DNA of 64,000 nucleotides from Pseudomonas sp. CFBP 13711. Its GTDB lineage: Bacteria > Pseudomonadota > Gammaproteobacteria > Pseudomonadales > Pseudomonadaceae. This document shows positions 56,378 through 64,000 of the stretch, in pieces (the stretch's first letter is position 1; every line of letters starts with the position of its first letter). The position numbers and the translations under genes are program-made. The stretch spans positions 1 to 64,000 of the forward strand of contig NZ_JACYVI010000002.1 of the NCBI RefSeq assembly GCF_014842265.1, given 5' to 3'. The notes beneath the pieces were generated by a model. That model was not told the DNA's origin and made no database searches. It worked only from the letters and a program-made list of their open reading frames with translations.

Positions 56378-57589
56378 ATGAATACCTCCGACACCCCGCA
56401 TGAATTCAACATGGGCTGGCTGCTCTTCGCCCTCGCCATGGGCGCGTTTGCCATCGGCACCACCGAATTTGCCTCGATGACCCTGCTGCCGTTTATTGCC
56501 GGCGATTTCCAGGTCACCCAGCCGCTGGCCGGGCACGCCATCAGTGCCTATGCGTTGGGCGTGGTGATTGGCTCACCGGTGATCATGGTCCTCGGCGTAC
56601 GCCTGCCGCGACGGGCGTTACTGGTGGCCCTCGCTGCCTTCATCGGAATCGCCAATGGCCTGAGTGCCGTGGCGCCTTCGCTGCCGTGGCTGGTGTTCTT
56701 CCGCTTTCTAAGCGGGTTTCCCCATGGCGCGTATTTCGGCGTGGCCATGCTGCTGGCCGCGTCTCTGGTGCCGAAGAATCGCCGCGCCCAAGCCGTCTCC
56801 CGCGTGTTCATGGGGCTGACCATCGCCACCATCATCGGCGTGCCGTTCGCCACCTGGATCGGCCAGACCATCGGCTGGCGCTGGGGCATGGCCATTGTTG
56901 CCGGGCTGGCTGCCATCACGGCGGTGCTGATCCGCTGCCTCGCCCCCGCGTCCCCTGCCCAGGCAGACGCCAGCCCGTTGCGCGAACTCAACGCCCTGCG
57001 CTCGCGGCAGGTGTGGCTGACCCTGGGCATTGCCGGGATCGGCTTCGGCGGGATCTTCTGCGTGTACACCTATCTGGCCGCCACCCTGATCGAGGTCACC
57101 CATGCCTCGAGCTTCATGATTCCGGTGGTGATGGCGGTCTTCGGTCTGGGTACCACGGTGGGCAATCTGATCTGCGGCTGGGCCGCCGACCGCGCCACCA
57201 TGCTCGCCGCTGGCGTCTCGCTGGGCTTCACCGCGCTGGTGCTGGCGCTGTATCCCTCGGCCACCGATAACCTGTGGCTGCTCATTCCGCTGGTGTTTTT
57301 CATTGGCTGTGGCGTGGGCCTGGCGGCGATCCTGCAAACCCGCCTGATGGACGTTGCGCCCCATGCGCAATCTCTCGCGGGTGCACTGGTGCAGAGCGCG
57401 TTCAATATGGCCAACGCCATTGGGCCGCTGGCGGGTGGCGCCGTGATTGCGGCGGGATACGGTCTGCCGGCCACGGGCTATGCGGCAGCGGCATTGACGC
57501 TGGGCGGTCTGGGCATGTGGTATTGGGCACTGATGGATGCACGGCAGGGTGATCGCCGCGTTGCCCGGCAGGCTTCCGGGTCAGTCTGA
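56378..57589 (+). CDS. MFS transporter (DHA1 / AraJ-like)
   Basis: A 403-residue, 12-helix major facilitator with the N-terminal pattern LFALAMGAFAIGTTEF typical of arabinose-efflux/drug-type permeases and a loop-2 motif of the family (LGVRLPRRALLV). Substrate unknown. An in-frame ATG at 56345 is possible; 56378 (MNTSDTPHEF) matches the natural family start better, though neither has a strong ribosome-binding site. Confidence 0.85.
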   Translation: MNTSDTPHEFNMGWLLFALAMGAFAIGTTEFASMTLLPFIAGDFQVTQPLAGHAISAYALGVVIGSPVIMVLGVRLPRRALLVALAAFIGIANGLSAVAPSLPWLVFFRFLSGFPHGAYFGVAMLLAASLVPKNRRAQAVSRVFMGLTIATIIGVPFATWIGQTIGWRWGMAIVAGLAAITAVLIRCLAPASPAQADASPLRELNALRSRQVWLTLGIAGIGFGGIFCVYTYLAATLIEVTHASSFMIPVVMAVFGLGTTVGNLICGWAADRATMLAAGVSLGFTALVLALYPSATDNLWLLIPLVFFIGCGVGLAAILQTRLMDVAPHAQSLAGALVQSAFNMANAIGPLAGGAVIAAGYGLPATGYAAAALTLGGLGMWYWALMDARQGDRRVARQASGSV

Positions 57590-57663
57590 AGCCGCGAGCT
57601 GTTTGATTGCGCGGTTGATCCGAGCTCTGCCCTGACACCGCGTCCGGGCGAGCTCCAGACCTT

Positions 57664-57867
57664 TCACACGTCGGGGTCTGCCTCATCGGGCGACGGGAAC
57701 AACGTATCGACCTTGTGCTTGCTTGAAGTGCGAACCGGCGCCATGGCAGCGGACTCCGCCAGGCGTGTGGCCATTTCCCAGTGACGGGATTCCTGCCCTT
57801 CAGGCTTGCCTTCGGTCTCCCAGATCAACTGGGCCAACTGACGAACAGTGTCTTCGTCGACATTCAT
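57664..57867 (-). CDS. Small DUF2934-like protein
   Basis: A 67-residue polar protein with the DUF2934 pattern VRQLAQLIWETEGKPEGQES..HWEMA. Function unknown; relatives are common in stress-associated loci. GGGGGA lies just upstream of the ATG at 57867. The frame remains open for ~80 codons further, but that part has no coding character. Confidence 0.8.
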   Translation of the reverse strand: MNVDEDTVRQLAQLIWETEGKPEGQESRHWEMATRLAESAAMAPVRTSSKHKVDTLFPSPDEADPDV

Positions 57868-58072
57868 GCGTATCCCCCATTGATGCTTGCGCAAGACATT
57901 GGCCGGCGCCAGAGCGGTGCCGAATCCAGCCTCCGCTACGGTACCCGCCATGAATAGTACCAGCCGATAACGAGGGTAAATGACGGGCGTGCAAAGGCCA
58001 GCGAACGCAAGCCGGCCGCTGGTCGGACTTAACGGATCCACCGGAAATCGGCGGCGAACCACGATGGCCTCC

Positions 58073-58405
58073 TCAATCCCTGTTGCGTTTGAGCAACAGG
58101 CTGGCAACCAGGCCAAGGCCTGCAGCCACGCCGACGGCGGCCCAGGGATGGGTCGTCACGTAGGATTTGGCATTACCCACCGCACGGGTCAACGCAGGTT
58201 GGGCTTCCATCTCGATCTCGGTCACTGCGCTGGTGCCGCGGGCCAGAAAATCCTTCAGCCGCTCACGGGCCTGGGTGGTGCGATCCTCATTCAAGGCATC
58301 CCCTGCCGCCAGCAAGGCATTGGTCTCGTCGAGAAAAGTGTTCAGCTCGGAACGGGTTTTCTGATAAAGATCGTCACGCAGTTGTTCGGTGATATCGCTT
58401 GCCAT
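58073..58405 (-). CDS. DUF883 (ElaB/YqjD-like) membrane-anchored protein
   Basis: A 110-residue protein: a long amphipathic helical region, then a C-terminal membrane helix (PWAAVGVAAGLGLVASLLL) and basic end KRNRD. This is the YqjD/ElaB layout, proteins that tie ribosomes to the inner membrane in stationary phase. AGGAGG lies 9 bases before the ATG at 58405. Confidence 0.9.
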   Translation of the reverse strand: MASDITEQLRDDLYQKTRSELNTFLDETNALLAAGDALNEDRTTQARERLKDFLARGTSAVTEIEMEAQPALTRAVGNAKSYVTTHPWAAVGVAAGLGLVASLLLKRNRD

Positions 58406-58573
58406 AATAGTTTTGCCTCCTGGGTGTGAGAAAGGTTGACTAAATCGCCAATCGATTCGTTCCAGCGACTTCGAAAAAACCTCTTTTCGCCGCACCGCAA
58501 TTGATCATGCACCGCTCGCGGTGCAGCCTGAATCGGGATTCAACAGCCGTATGACGTGTTTAAAAGGGACTCA

Positions 58574-59128
58574 ATGAAAGCCGTGCCGATCCTCGAACTG
58601 CCCGCCGATCAACAGGCCAGCGTTCGGCAACTGCGCAACCAGCCAGACGTGCGCAAGTTCATGTACACGGACCATGAAATCGGCGAGGCCGAGCATCTGA
58701 ACTGGCTTGAGGGGCTGCGCGACAGCGCCCGGCAGCAGGTCTTCGCCATCGTGATGGAAACTGCGCCCGTCGGTGTTGTGTCCCTGAGTGCCATCAACAC
58801 CACCCACGGCACGGCGGACTGGGCCTTTTACCTCGACACTACGCTGCAGGGCAAAGGCCTCGGCAGTCAGGTGGAGTTGTGGATGCTCGACCACGCGTTC
58901 GGCGCCGCAGGACTGGAAAAACTCAATTGCGAAGTGCTTGAGATCAACCCGGCGGTGATCAAGATGCACCAGAAATTCGGCTTTGTGATCGAGGGCGTAC
59001 GGCGGGAACACATCGTGCGCGATGGCAAGCGTATCGACGCCGTGCTGCTGGGTATCACCAAAAGTGAATGGCAGGCGCAGCGGCCCAAGGTACTAGCCGC
59101 GGTGGAGCGGATTGCAGGACGTCGCTAG
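58574..59128 (+). CDS. GNAT acetyltransferase, PseH-like
   Basis: A 184-residue GNAT protein that resembles PseH, the N-acetyltransferase of pseudaminic acid synthesis: LRNQPDVRKFMYTDHEIGEAEHLNWLE, WAFYLDTTLQGKGLG, LNCEVLEINPAVIKMHQKFGFVIEG. No other Pse or flagellar gene is nearby, so the role in flagellin glycosylation is inference. AGGGACTCA precedes the ATG at 58574. Confidence 0.75.
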   Translation: MKAVPILELPADQQASVRQLRNQPDVRKFMYTDHEIGEAEHLNWLEGLRDSARQQVFAIVMETAPVGVVSLSAINTTHGTADWAFYLDTTLQGKGLGSQVELWMLDHAFGAAGLEKLNCEVLEINPAVIKMHQKFGFVIEGVRREHIVRDGKRIDAVLLGITKSEWQAQRPKVLAAVERIAGRR

Positions 59129-59187
59129 CGCATTGTGCAGAAATGCGCGCCCATGCTTGGCCTGATGCGGGTGGAGCTGTTCGCAGA

Positions 59188-59406
59188 TCAGGCAATGTTA
59201 AGCAGTCGAACCGCCGGGCGTTCATCGGCTTTGCAGTACAAATAGTCGCGCCATTTTCTAAAAGCGCTCTGCTGCCGCACGAAAGCCTCTTCCCATTGCA
59301 TGCCGCCGATGTGTTCGACGGGGATAGACATCATCTGCTCAGTTGCCTGATCCAGCTCGCTGATCAGGTCGAGTGCGTTAGGAATATCGTTGGTCTGAGG
59401 TCTCAT
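59188..59406 (-). CDS. Small hypothetical protein (72 aa)
   Basis: A 72-residue polar protein (DLISELDQATEQMMS; FVRQQSAFRKWRDYL). I recognise no family. The ATG at 59406 has AAGG 9 bases upstream; an in-frame GTG lies 9 bases further out. Convergent with the PseH-like gene. Confidence 0.6.
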   Translation of the reverse strand: MRPQTNDIPNALDLISELDQATEQMMSIPVEHIGGMQWEEAFVRQQSAFRKWRDYLYCKADERPAVRLLNIA

Positions 59407-59512
59407 CCGGGGCACCTTATTTTTTGATTAATGAATGGAGTGCCCAACCCCTTGTTAGTGCTCGCGTTCCGACGAGTGGCTCGTTTGTGTAACACATTCG
59501 TCGTGTTGTAAG

Positions 59513-59537
59513 AAAAACCCCACGCTGGGTGGGGTTT
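59513..59537. terminator. Terminator hairpin
   Basis: AAAAACCCCAC-GCTG-GGTGGGGTTT. It lies just beyond the stop of the leftward gene at 59554 and would end its transcript. Confidence 0.85.
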
Positions 59538-59553
59538 GGTGTGACATCGGCCG

Positions 59554-59772
59554 CTAGCTGTTACCGGGAGAGGGCTCTTCGTCCTCGTCGACAGGCGGAT
59601 TGTCAGGAATCTCCATCTCATCCAGCCCCTTGTTTCGGGCTGCAGTTGCCGCGTCTTCACCCTGCCGGGCTGACTCGTTATCAGCGTGCGTGTCGGGATA
59701 AATCTCTTCTTCGCTGCCCGGCTCCGCTGGACCCTGATATGCGTTATCTGGCCCGTTGTCTTCGATACCCAT
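59554..59772 (-). CDS. Small, very acidic hypothetical protein
   Basis: A 72-residue protein very rich in Asp, Glu, Pro and Asn with no hydrophobic core, probably disordered. GGAGG lies 5 bases before the ATG at 59772. It resembles small stress-type proteins found in pseudomonads, but I cannot name a family. Confidence 0.7.
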   Translation of the reverse strand: MGIEDNGPDNAYQGPAEPGSEEEIYPDTHADNESARQGEDAATAARNKGLDEMEIPDNPPVDEDEEPSPGNS

Positions 59773-60103
59773 GATGACCTCCAGTACGAGTCGCAGGAAA
59801 TCTGCGCTTACAGGACAGAGGTGCATCAGGAAGGATTAGTGCCCGGTGGAAGATGAATGGCGCGTGAAGCCGATGGAAACTGATCTGCCGGTCATCGCGA
59901 TCAGGCCGGCCTCCAAAGGCGCATTTCAAGATCTGCCCCCCGGAGCCAGTCTGTTCCCCAGCTCCCCTCTTTGCCAAGCCTTCGGCCCAGCCTGTCGCTC
60001 GAAATGACTCTTCAACAGGCCTGTACACTGAGCAACGCACTGAATGCTACGGACAAAAAAACCGCCGAAGCGGTTTCTTTTGTGCAGCCCACCGTGGGGG
60101 TCG
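59773..60103. other. Intergenic stretch without a gene
   Basis: About 330 bp. Apart from the leader of the acidic protein gene and the terminator at 60053-60083, I see no gene, repeat or clear regulatory site. Short frames here do not look coding. Confidence 0.6.
60053..60083 (-). terminator. Terminator of the HBM-type chemoreceptor gene
   Basis: ACAAAAAAACCGC-CGAA-GCGGTTTCTTTTGT, about 20 bp beyond the stop codon at 60104. Confidence 0.85.
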
Positions 60104-62032
60104 TCACACCTTGAAGCGAGCCACCATGTTCTGCAGCGTATTGCCCAGGCGTGCCAGTTCCAATGTCGAGGCAGCACTCTGCTCCGTCGCGGTAGCAGAC
60201 TGGTCAGCGACGTCACGAACACTGATCACGCTGCGATTGATTTCGTCGGTCACCGCGCTCTGCTCCTCGGCCGCAGCCGAAATTTGCTGGCTCATCTGCT
60301 CTATCGTGCCAATGGAATGCGTAATCTCTACGAGGGCTTGCTCGGCCTGCCGCGCCAGCTCGACGGTGCCCTCTGTTCGCCGCATGCTGGCGTCCATCAA
60401 GCTCGACGCTTCCACAGTGCCGTGCTGGAGGGCCTGGATCAGCGCTTCGATTTCAGTGGTCGAGCTCTGTGTCCGCTGGGCCAATGACCGGACCTCGTCG
60501 GCCACCACTGCAAAGCCGCGACCCTGTTCGCCGGCGCGTGCAGCTTCGATGGCGGCGTTAAGTGCGAGCAGATTGGTCTGCTCCGCCACGGCCTTGATCA
60601 CGTCGATGACGCTGCCGATCTTATCGCTGTCATGGGTCAGACGCTGCATCGCCACGCCCAACTGCCCGCCCTCTCCAGACAGCTGACTGATTTCCTTGGT
60701 TGCATGCTGTACGACCGTGCTGCCATGGGCCGCACGCTCGGTCGCTTGCCGGGCCGCACGCGACGCATCCTCGGTGTTTTGTGCAACTTCCTGCACGGTT
60801 GAAGCCATTTCATTCATGGCAGTTGCCACCTGGTCCACTTCCAGTTTCTGCTGGGTGACGCCAGCGCTGGTCTGTTCGGTCGCGGCCGACAACTCTTCGG
60901 CGGCGGTTGCGATCTGGGTAATGCCCTGTCCGATGCCACCAATCAGTTCACGCAAGGAAGACGTCATGTGCTGCATGGTGTTTTGCAGCAGGCCCAGTTC
61001 GTCTTTCCGGTCTGTGCCAATGTCGTAGGTCAGGTCGCCATCGGCGATGCGACGGGCAGCGATGACGCTGTCGTTCAGTGGACGAGTGATCTGGCGGGTG
61101 ATCAATGCTGCGGCGAGAACACCCAGTAACAGCACCACTAACGCAACACTGAACAACTGGATGATCGCATTGCTCTTTTCATTGTTTGCTGCAACGACCT
61201 GGGAGGCCATCAAGTCCTCGACACTTTTTACGGTGTCGGTCGTGAGCTTTTGTAACGCGTCACGTATCTGGTCATTTTGTTGCAGCATCTGCGAGATCGT
61301 CGCCATGTTCTCCTTGTACTGCCGGAGCGCGACAAGCGAGGTGTCAACTGCTGCAGTTGACTGCGCGGGTAACTGGCTTCGGGCTTCAGCCACCTGGCTA
61401 ACCAGCGCGTCGGCAGTCGCAAAAGTGGCCTGGCGATTGTCTTCGGTAGGAATGCTCAAGTAACGACGGAATACCAGACGGAAGTTGGTCATACCATTGC
61501 GCAGGTCGCCTGCAATTTTCACATGGTCGATACCGGCCTGGTCTGGCGAGTTTGAAGCATCGTCCAACGTCTTCTGCAGCAGGCTCTCGAAGGTCGCGCT
61601 TACTTCATCCGAGACCTTGATCAACGGTTTCATCGCCCCATCGATTTTCTGGTTGTTGCTGACCAGTTGATCGAAGGTTTTCTTGAGTTCTGCTGCCTGG
61701 TTATCGATCCCCCTGAGCATGTCCACGTTTTTGGCGACGGTCAGGATCTGCAAACCTTTATCGATGGTGCTGTTCAATGACGCAAGGGCAACGCTATACG
61801 CTTCCGCAGCGCCGGCACTTGGGCTGGCCGCGTAGGTTTGCGACGCCACTTTAACGTCGAGCATATCGGCTTTCACTTCAGCGACCCTGGCTGCTTTCTC
61901 CAGTCGCTGGATAAGCAGGTTCGCGCTGCCATAACCAATCCCGGTAACCACCAGAACGCCCAGCAGAATGGCACCAAAGCCCAAGCCGAGCTTCTTGCTT
62001 ACTTTCAAATTATCCAACCAGTTGGATCTCAT
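60104..62032 (-). CDS. Methyl-accepting chemotaxis protein with helical bimodular sensor
   Basis: A 642-residue chemoreceptor. The first membrane helix is at ~14-35, followed by a long all-helical ~240-residue sensor of helical-bimodular (HBM) size, the second membrane helix at ~290-310, HAMP, and the signalling tip [23 protein letters not shown] receptors studied in Pseudomonas sense TCA-cycle acids or purines; the ligand here is unknown. AAAGG is very close to the ATG. Confidence 0.93.
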   Translation of the reverse strand: MRSNWLDNLKVSKKLGLGFGAILLGVLVVTGIGYGSANLLIQRLEKAARVAEVKADMLDVKVASQTYAASPSAGAAEAYSVALASLNSTIDKGLQILTVAKNVDMLRGIDNQAAELKKTFDQLVSNNQKIDGAMKPLIKVSDEVSATFESLLQKTLDDASNSPDQAGIDHVKIAGDLRNGMTNFRLVFRRYLSIPTEDNRQATFATADALVSQVAEARSQLPAQSTAAVDTSLVALRQYKENMATISQMLQQNDQIRDALQKLTTDTVKSVEDLMASQVVAANNEKSNAIIQLFSVALVVLLLGVLAAALITRQITRPLNDSVIAARRIADGDLTYDIGTDRKDELGLLQNTMQHMTSSLRELIGGIGQGITQIATAAEELSAATEQTSAGVTQQKLEVDQVATAMNEMASTVQEVAQNTEDASRAARQATERAAHGSTVVQHATKEISQLSGEGGQLGVAMQRLTHDSDKIGSVIDVIKAVAEQTNLLALNAAIEAARAGEQGRGFAVVADEVRSLAQRTQSSTTEIEALIQALQHGTVEASSLMDASMRRTEGTVELARQAEQALVEITHSIGTIEQMSQQISAAAEEQSAVTDEINRSVISVRDVADQSATATEQSAASTLELARLGNTLQNMVARFKV

Positions 62033-62315
62033 CGCCTTTTAACCTTTGATTTTTTCGTAATGCTCTGTTATCGACTCCTTATATAAAAAGTTAATCAAAA
62101 GGATCATCGTTAAAACTGATGATTTAGTTCGAATTTCTCTATCGATCGTCGTTGATCACCCTCGGCCCCCGGCCAGGCTTCAGAACCCGGGCTCTTCGTT
62201 CGGGAGGGTTGAAGGGCACGCCCAACCTCATTCGAATGGCTGATTTTCGCCATTCGGGAGCGGGTGCCACGGTGGAATTAAGGGAAACCACGTGCAACGC
62301 TCGTTTCTGACAGCG

Positions 62316-63506
62316 ATGACCCTAATTGCACCTCACGATCCACAGCTGACCGATTTGTGTCGTAAAGCTTTGACTCATCAGATCCCGCCGCATGGCCCAC
62401 TCAGGGACAGCCGGCACACTCGCCGCGCGCAGCGTTCCACGCCCCCACTTGGCATTGATCTCATCCAGCACGTTCATCACCTTCTCGGCTTCCACGGGTT
62501 GCGAATGGGCGAACAGGTCGTCGGTAAATTCGCCGGGCTGCCGCAGGTCCATTAAGAGGACTTCGGCCTTGCTGTATTTGAAGCCTTCCCGGAATAACCG
62601 GTTGACCGCTTCCGTTGCCGCTTTCGTCATCAAGCGCACGTCATTGGTGGGGTACGGCAATTCGACCAGAGCGCCGTTGGCATATTTGGCCTCCTCAGGA
62701 TTGAACATCCCCGTTCGGATACTGACCCGGATTTTTTTGCACAACGAGTTCTGTGCCCGGAGCTTTTCCGCGGCGCGCTGGGTATAGGTGGCGACGGCTT
62801 CCCTGATGGGCTCGATAGTCGTCAAACGGCTTCCAAACATTCGGCTGCAGCAGATCTCCTGCTTCGGCGGATCGACCTCCCCCAACTCCAGGCATGGAGT
62901 GCCGGACAACTCGCGCGCAGTCTTCTCGATCACAACGCTGAATTTCTGCCGCAGCGTCCAGGGATCGGCCTTCGCCAGATCCATCGCGGTCTTGATCCCC
63001 ATGACTTCGAGATGGGCCTTCATGCGCTTGCCCACGCCCCACACTTCGCCGACGTCCGTGTTACGCAACGTCCAGTCACGGTTGAACGGATCGCAGATAT
63101 CGACCACCCCGCCGGTCTTCGCCAGCAAGCGTTTTGCCGTGTGATTGGCGAGTTTTGCCAGTGTTTTGGTGCGAGCGATCCCCACGCCCACCGGAATGCC
63201 GGTGCGCTTGTAGAGGGTCGTCCGAATCTGCCTGCCGAACGCCGTCAGGTCGCCGGGGATGCCAGAAAGGTCGGCGAAGGCCTCGTCGATGCTGTACACC
63301 TCCAGCGCGGGGACCATCGATTCGATAATGCTCATGACCCGCTCGCTCATGTCGCCATACAGCGCGTAATTGCTGCTGAACGCGATCACACCGTCTCGGC
63401 GTAATTGGTCCTTGATCTGAAAGTAAGGCGCACCCATCTTCACGAAGGGCTTTGCGTCATAGCTTCGGGCAATCACGCAACCGTCGTTATATCTGAATGA
63501 CCCTAA
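62316..63506. repeat. 10-bp direct repeat bracketing the umuC fragment
   Basis: ATGACCCTAA occurs at 62316-62325 (overlapping the umuC stop codon) and again at 63497-63506, just beyond the point where UmuC similarity ends. It may mark the recombination that truncated the gene, or be chance. Confidence 0.4.
62322..63488 (-). pseudogene. umuC: umuC-type Y-family polymerase, 5'-truncated
   Basis: About 388 codons of a UmuC (DNA polymerase V catalytic subunit) are in frame, from NDGCVIARS to the normal C-terminus (LWIVRC). The first ~35 residues are missing, including the first catalytic Asp. The SIDEAF catalytic pair is kept. Upstream the frame turns into unrelated AT-rich sequence with stops at about 63508-63515. 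A GTG at 63476 could start a shorter product, but it would lack the full active site. No umuD is present. Likely disrupted by the element at the right border. Confidence 0.88.
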
Positions 63507-63527
63507 CTATTAGTAAGCTATAAGATT

Positions 63528-63872
63528 ATGATTTATATAGTTTTTATTGCGCTAACATTTTTCCTTTTTTTTCGCCTGATCTTGTGTGTCCTGATGCGAT
63601 TTGGGAAACCTGAGATGGCGGCTTGTGCAATACATACATATGGATATGCGGATATTAAATTGCGCATATCAACAGGCTTTCCCGATGATCCGGAGCGTTG
63701 CGATCGTTTTGAGGAAATGGAATCACTTCGCATAAGCGAACCAGGATCATCCCACTGCGCAGTCTCAAGAACCGGATCAAGCGCGGACAGCCCCCTCATA
63801 GTGGAAGAAAGCGCCCGCCTCATCTGGTCAGCGCACATTATGGCGATGGCTGAAGTCATCTTCTATGACTAA
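63528..63872 (+). CDS. AT-rich hypothetical protein with N-terminal membrane helix
   Basis: A 114-residue protein with one strong N-terminal hydrophobic helix (VFIALTFFLFFRLILCVLM) and a polar C-terminal domain with Cys and acidic residues (FPDDPERCDRFEEMESL). No family recognised. The first ATG has no clear ribosome-binding site; a second in-frame ATG at about 63615 is possible. Base composition differs from the chromosome to the left. It overlaps the next small frame by 8 bp. Confidence 0.5.
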   Translation: MIYIVFIALTFFLFFRLILCVLMRFGKPEMAACAIHTYGYADIKLRISTGFPDDPERCDRFEEMESLRISEPGSSHCAVSRTGSSADSPLIVEESARLIWSAHIMAMAEVIFYD

Positions 63873-63993
63873 CCAGACGGTGGCTGTCGAAGCCCAAGAA
63901 GCGTTTCTTTGGTTTGATGCCAATGCAGTTGCCCACAACTCAGCAAGGGACAAGCCAAGTTGGAGAAATTTTTTCAAGTCTCTGAAGGCTTAG
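63865..63993 (+). CDS. Possible 42-aa protein overlapping the preceding gene
   Basis: ATG at 63865 overlaps the stop of the upstream gene by 8 bp and reads 42 residues, beginning MTNQTVAVEAQEAFLWFDAN and ending WRNFFKSLKA. The overlap suggests translational coupling and a two-gene cassette. No family recognised. Confidence 0.4.
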   Translation: MTNQTVAVEAQEAFLWFDANAVAHNSARDKPSWRNFFKSLKA

Positions 63994-64000
63994 CGCCGCG

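Noticed and set aside
57868..58116. N-terminal extension of the DUF2934-like protein
   Set aside because: The frame is open but lacks coding character and overlaps the DUF883 gene end; a strong ribosome-binding site marks the short start at 57867.
59744..60222. Small leftward frames of about 98 residues
   Set aside because: No ribosome-binding site or protein-like pattern; they overlap the terminator and the chemoreceptor 3' end.

Overview
The window looks like chromosome of a fluorescent Pseudomonas, most likely the P. fluorescens group. The evidence is the high GC, the dense arrays of Pseudomonas-type REP/BIME palindromes between genes, and genes typical of the genus: a second, Zn-type hemB, mltA, ppnN, several chemoreceptors, LysR/AraC/IclR/SorC regulators and Tat/ABC uptake systems. 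Most of it is ordinary core or flexible-core sequence. Two edges are visibly AT-rich: 1-198, next to a tRNA-Asn, and about 63490-64000, next to a umuC that has lost its 5' end. Both look like borders of acquired DNA.

Layout. 0-6 kb: tRNA-Asn, a RibD-like reductase, an SRPBCC protein, and a leftward cluster of DoxX, ABM-domain membrane protein, Tat-exported amidohydrolase and isochorismatase-family hydrolase. 5.9-6.9 kb: a nested repeat, with two inverted ~250-bp arms flanked by GATCAA tracts and enclosing REP pairs. 6.9-14 kb: regulation. A LysR protein is followed by an AraC protein that is divergent from an HD-family protein lacking its HD dyad, with a long inverted repeat between them. Then comes a leftward set of NB-ARC winged-helix regulator, FixJ-type response regulator, and kinase-like/GAF/histidine kinase. 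14-26 kb: exported metallo-beta-lactamase-fold hydrolase, MscS channel with a cyclic-nucleotide domain, Dps, DedA-rhodanese fusion, Zn-type HemB, a frameshifted MFS transporter, a Pat-like acetyltransferase, an RlmI-like methyltransferase and a chemoreceptor.

26-33 kb: an IclR regulator divergent from a tightly overlapping seven-gene operon. It encodes a polyamine/opine-type ABC importer with a three-subunit opine oxidase/HcnABC-like dehydrogenase between the permease and binding-protein genes, so uptake and first oxidation of an amine-type compound are one unit. 35.7-42.1 kb: a carbohydrate/polyol ABC importer with SorC regulator and an L-xylulose-reductase-like dehydrogenase. A clean 26-bp palindrome overlaps the start region of its promoter. 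42-45 kb: dienelactone hydrolase, an orphan CrtZ-like hydroxylase, PpnN and an acetyltransferase.

45.9-51.3 kb is the most striking locus: a 1604-residue AvrE/DspE/RopE-family type III effector followed by a CesT-type chaperone. A consensus hrp box (GGAACC-N16-CCACTCA) lies 36 bp before the start codon. No secretion apparatus gene is in the window, so this is an isolated effector island among housekeeping genes. 51.5-64 kb: CBS-domain protein, two more chemoreceptors, a lipoprotein, MltA, an MFS transporter, small stress-type proteins, a PseH-like acetyltransferase, the truncated umuC and an AT-rich pair of small genes at the right border.
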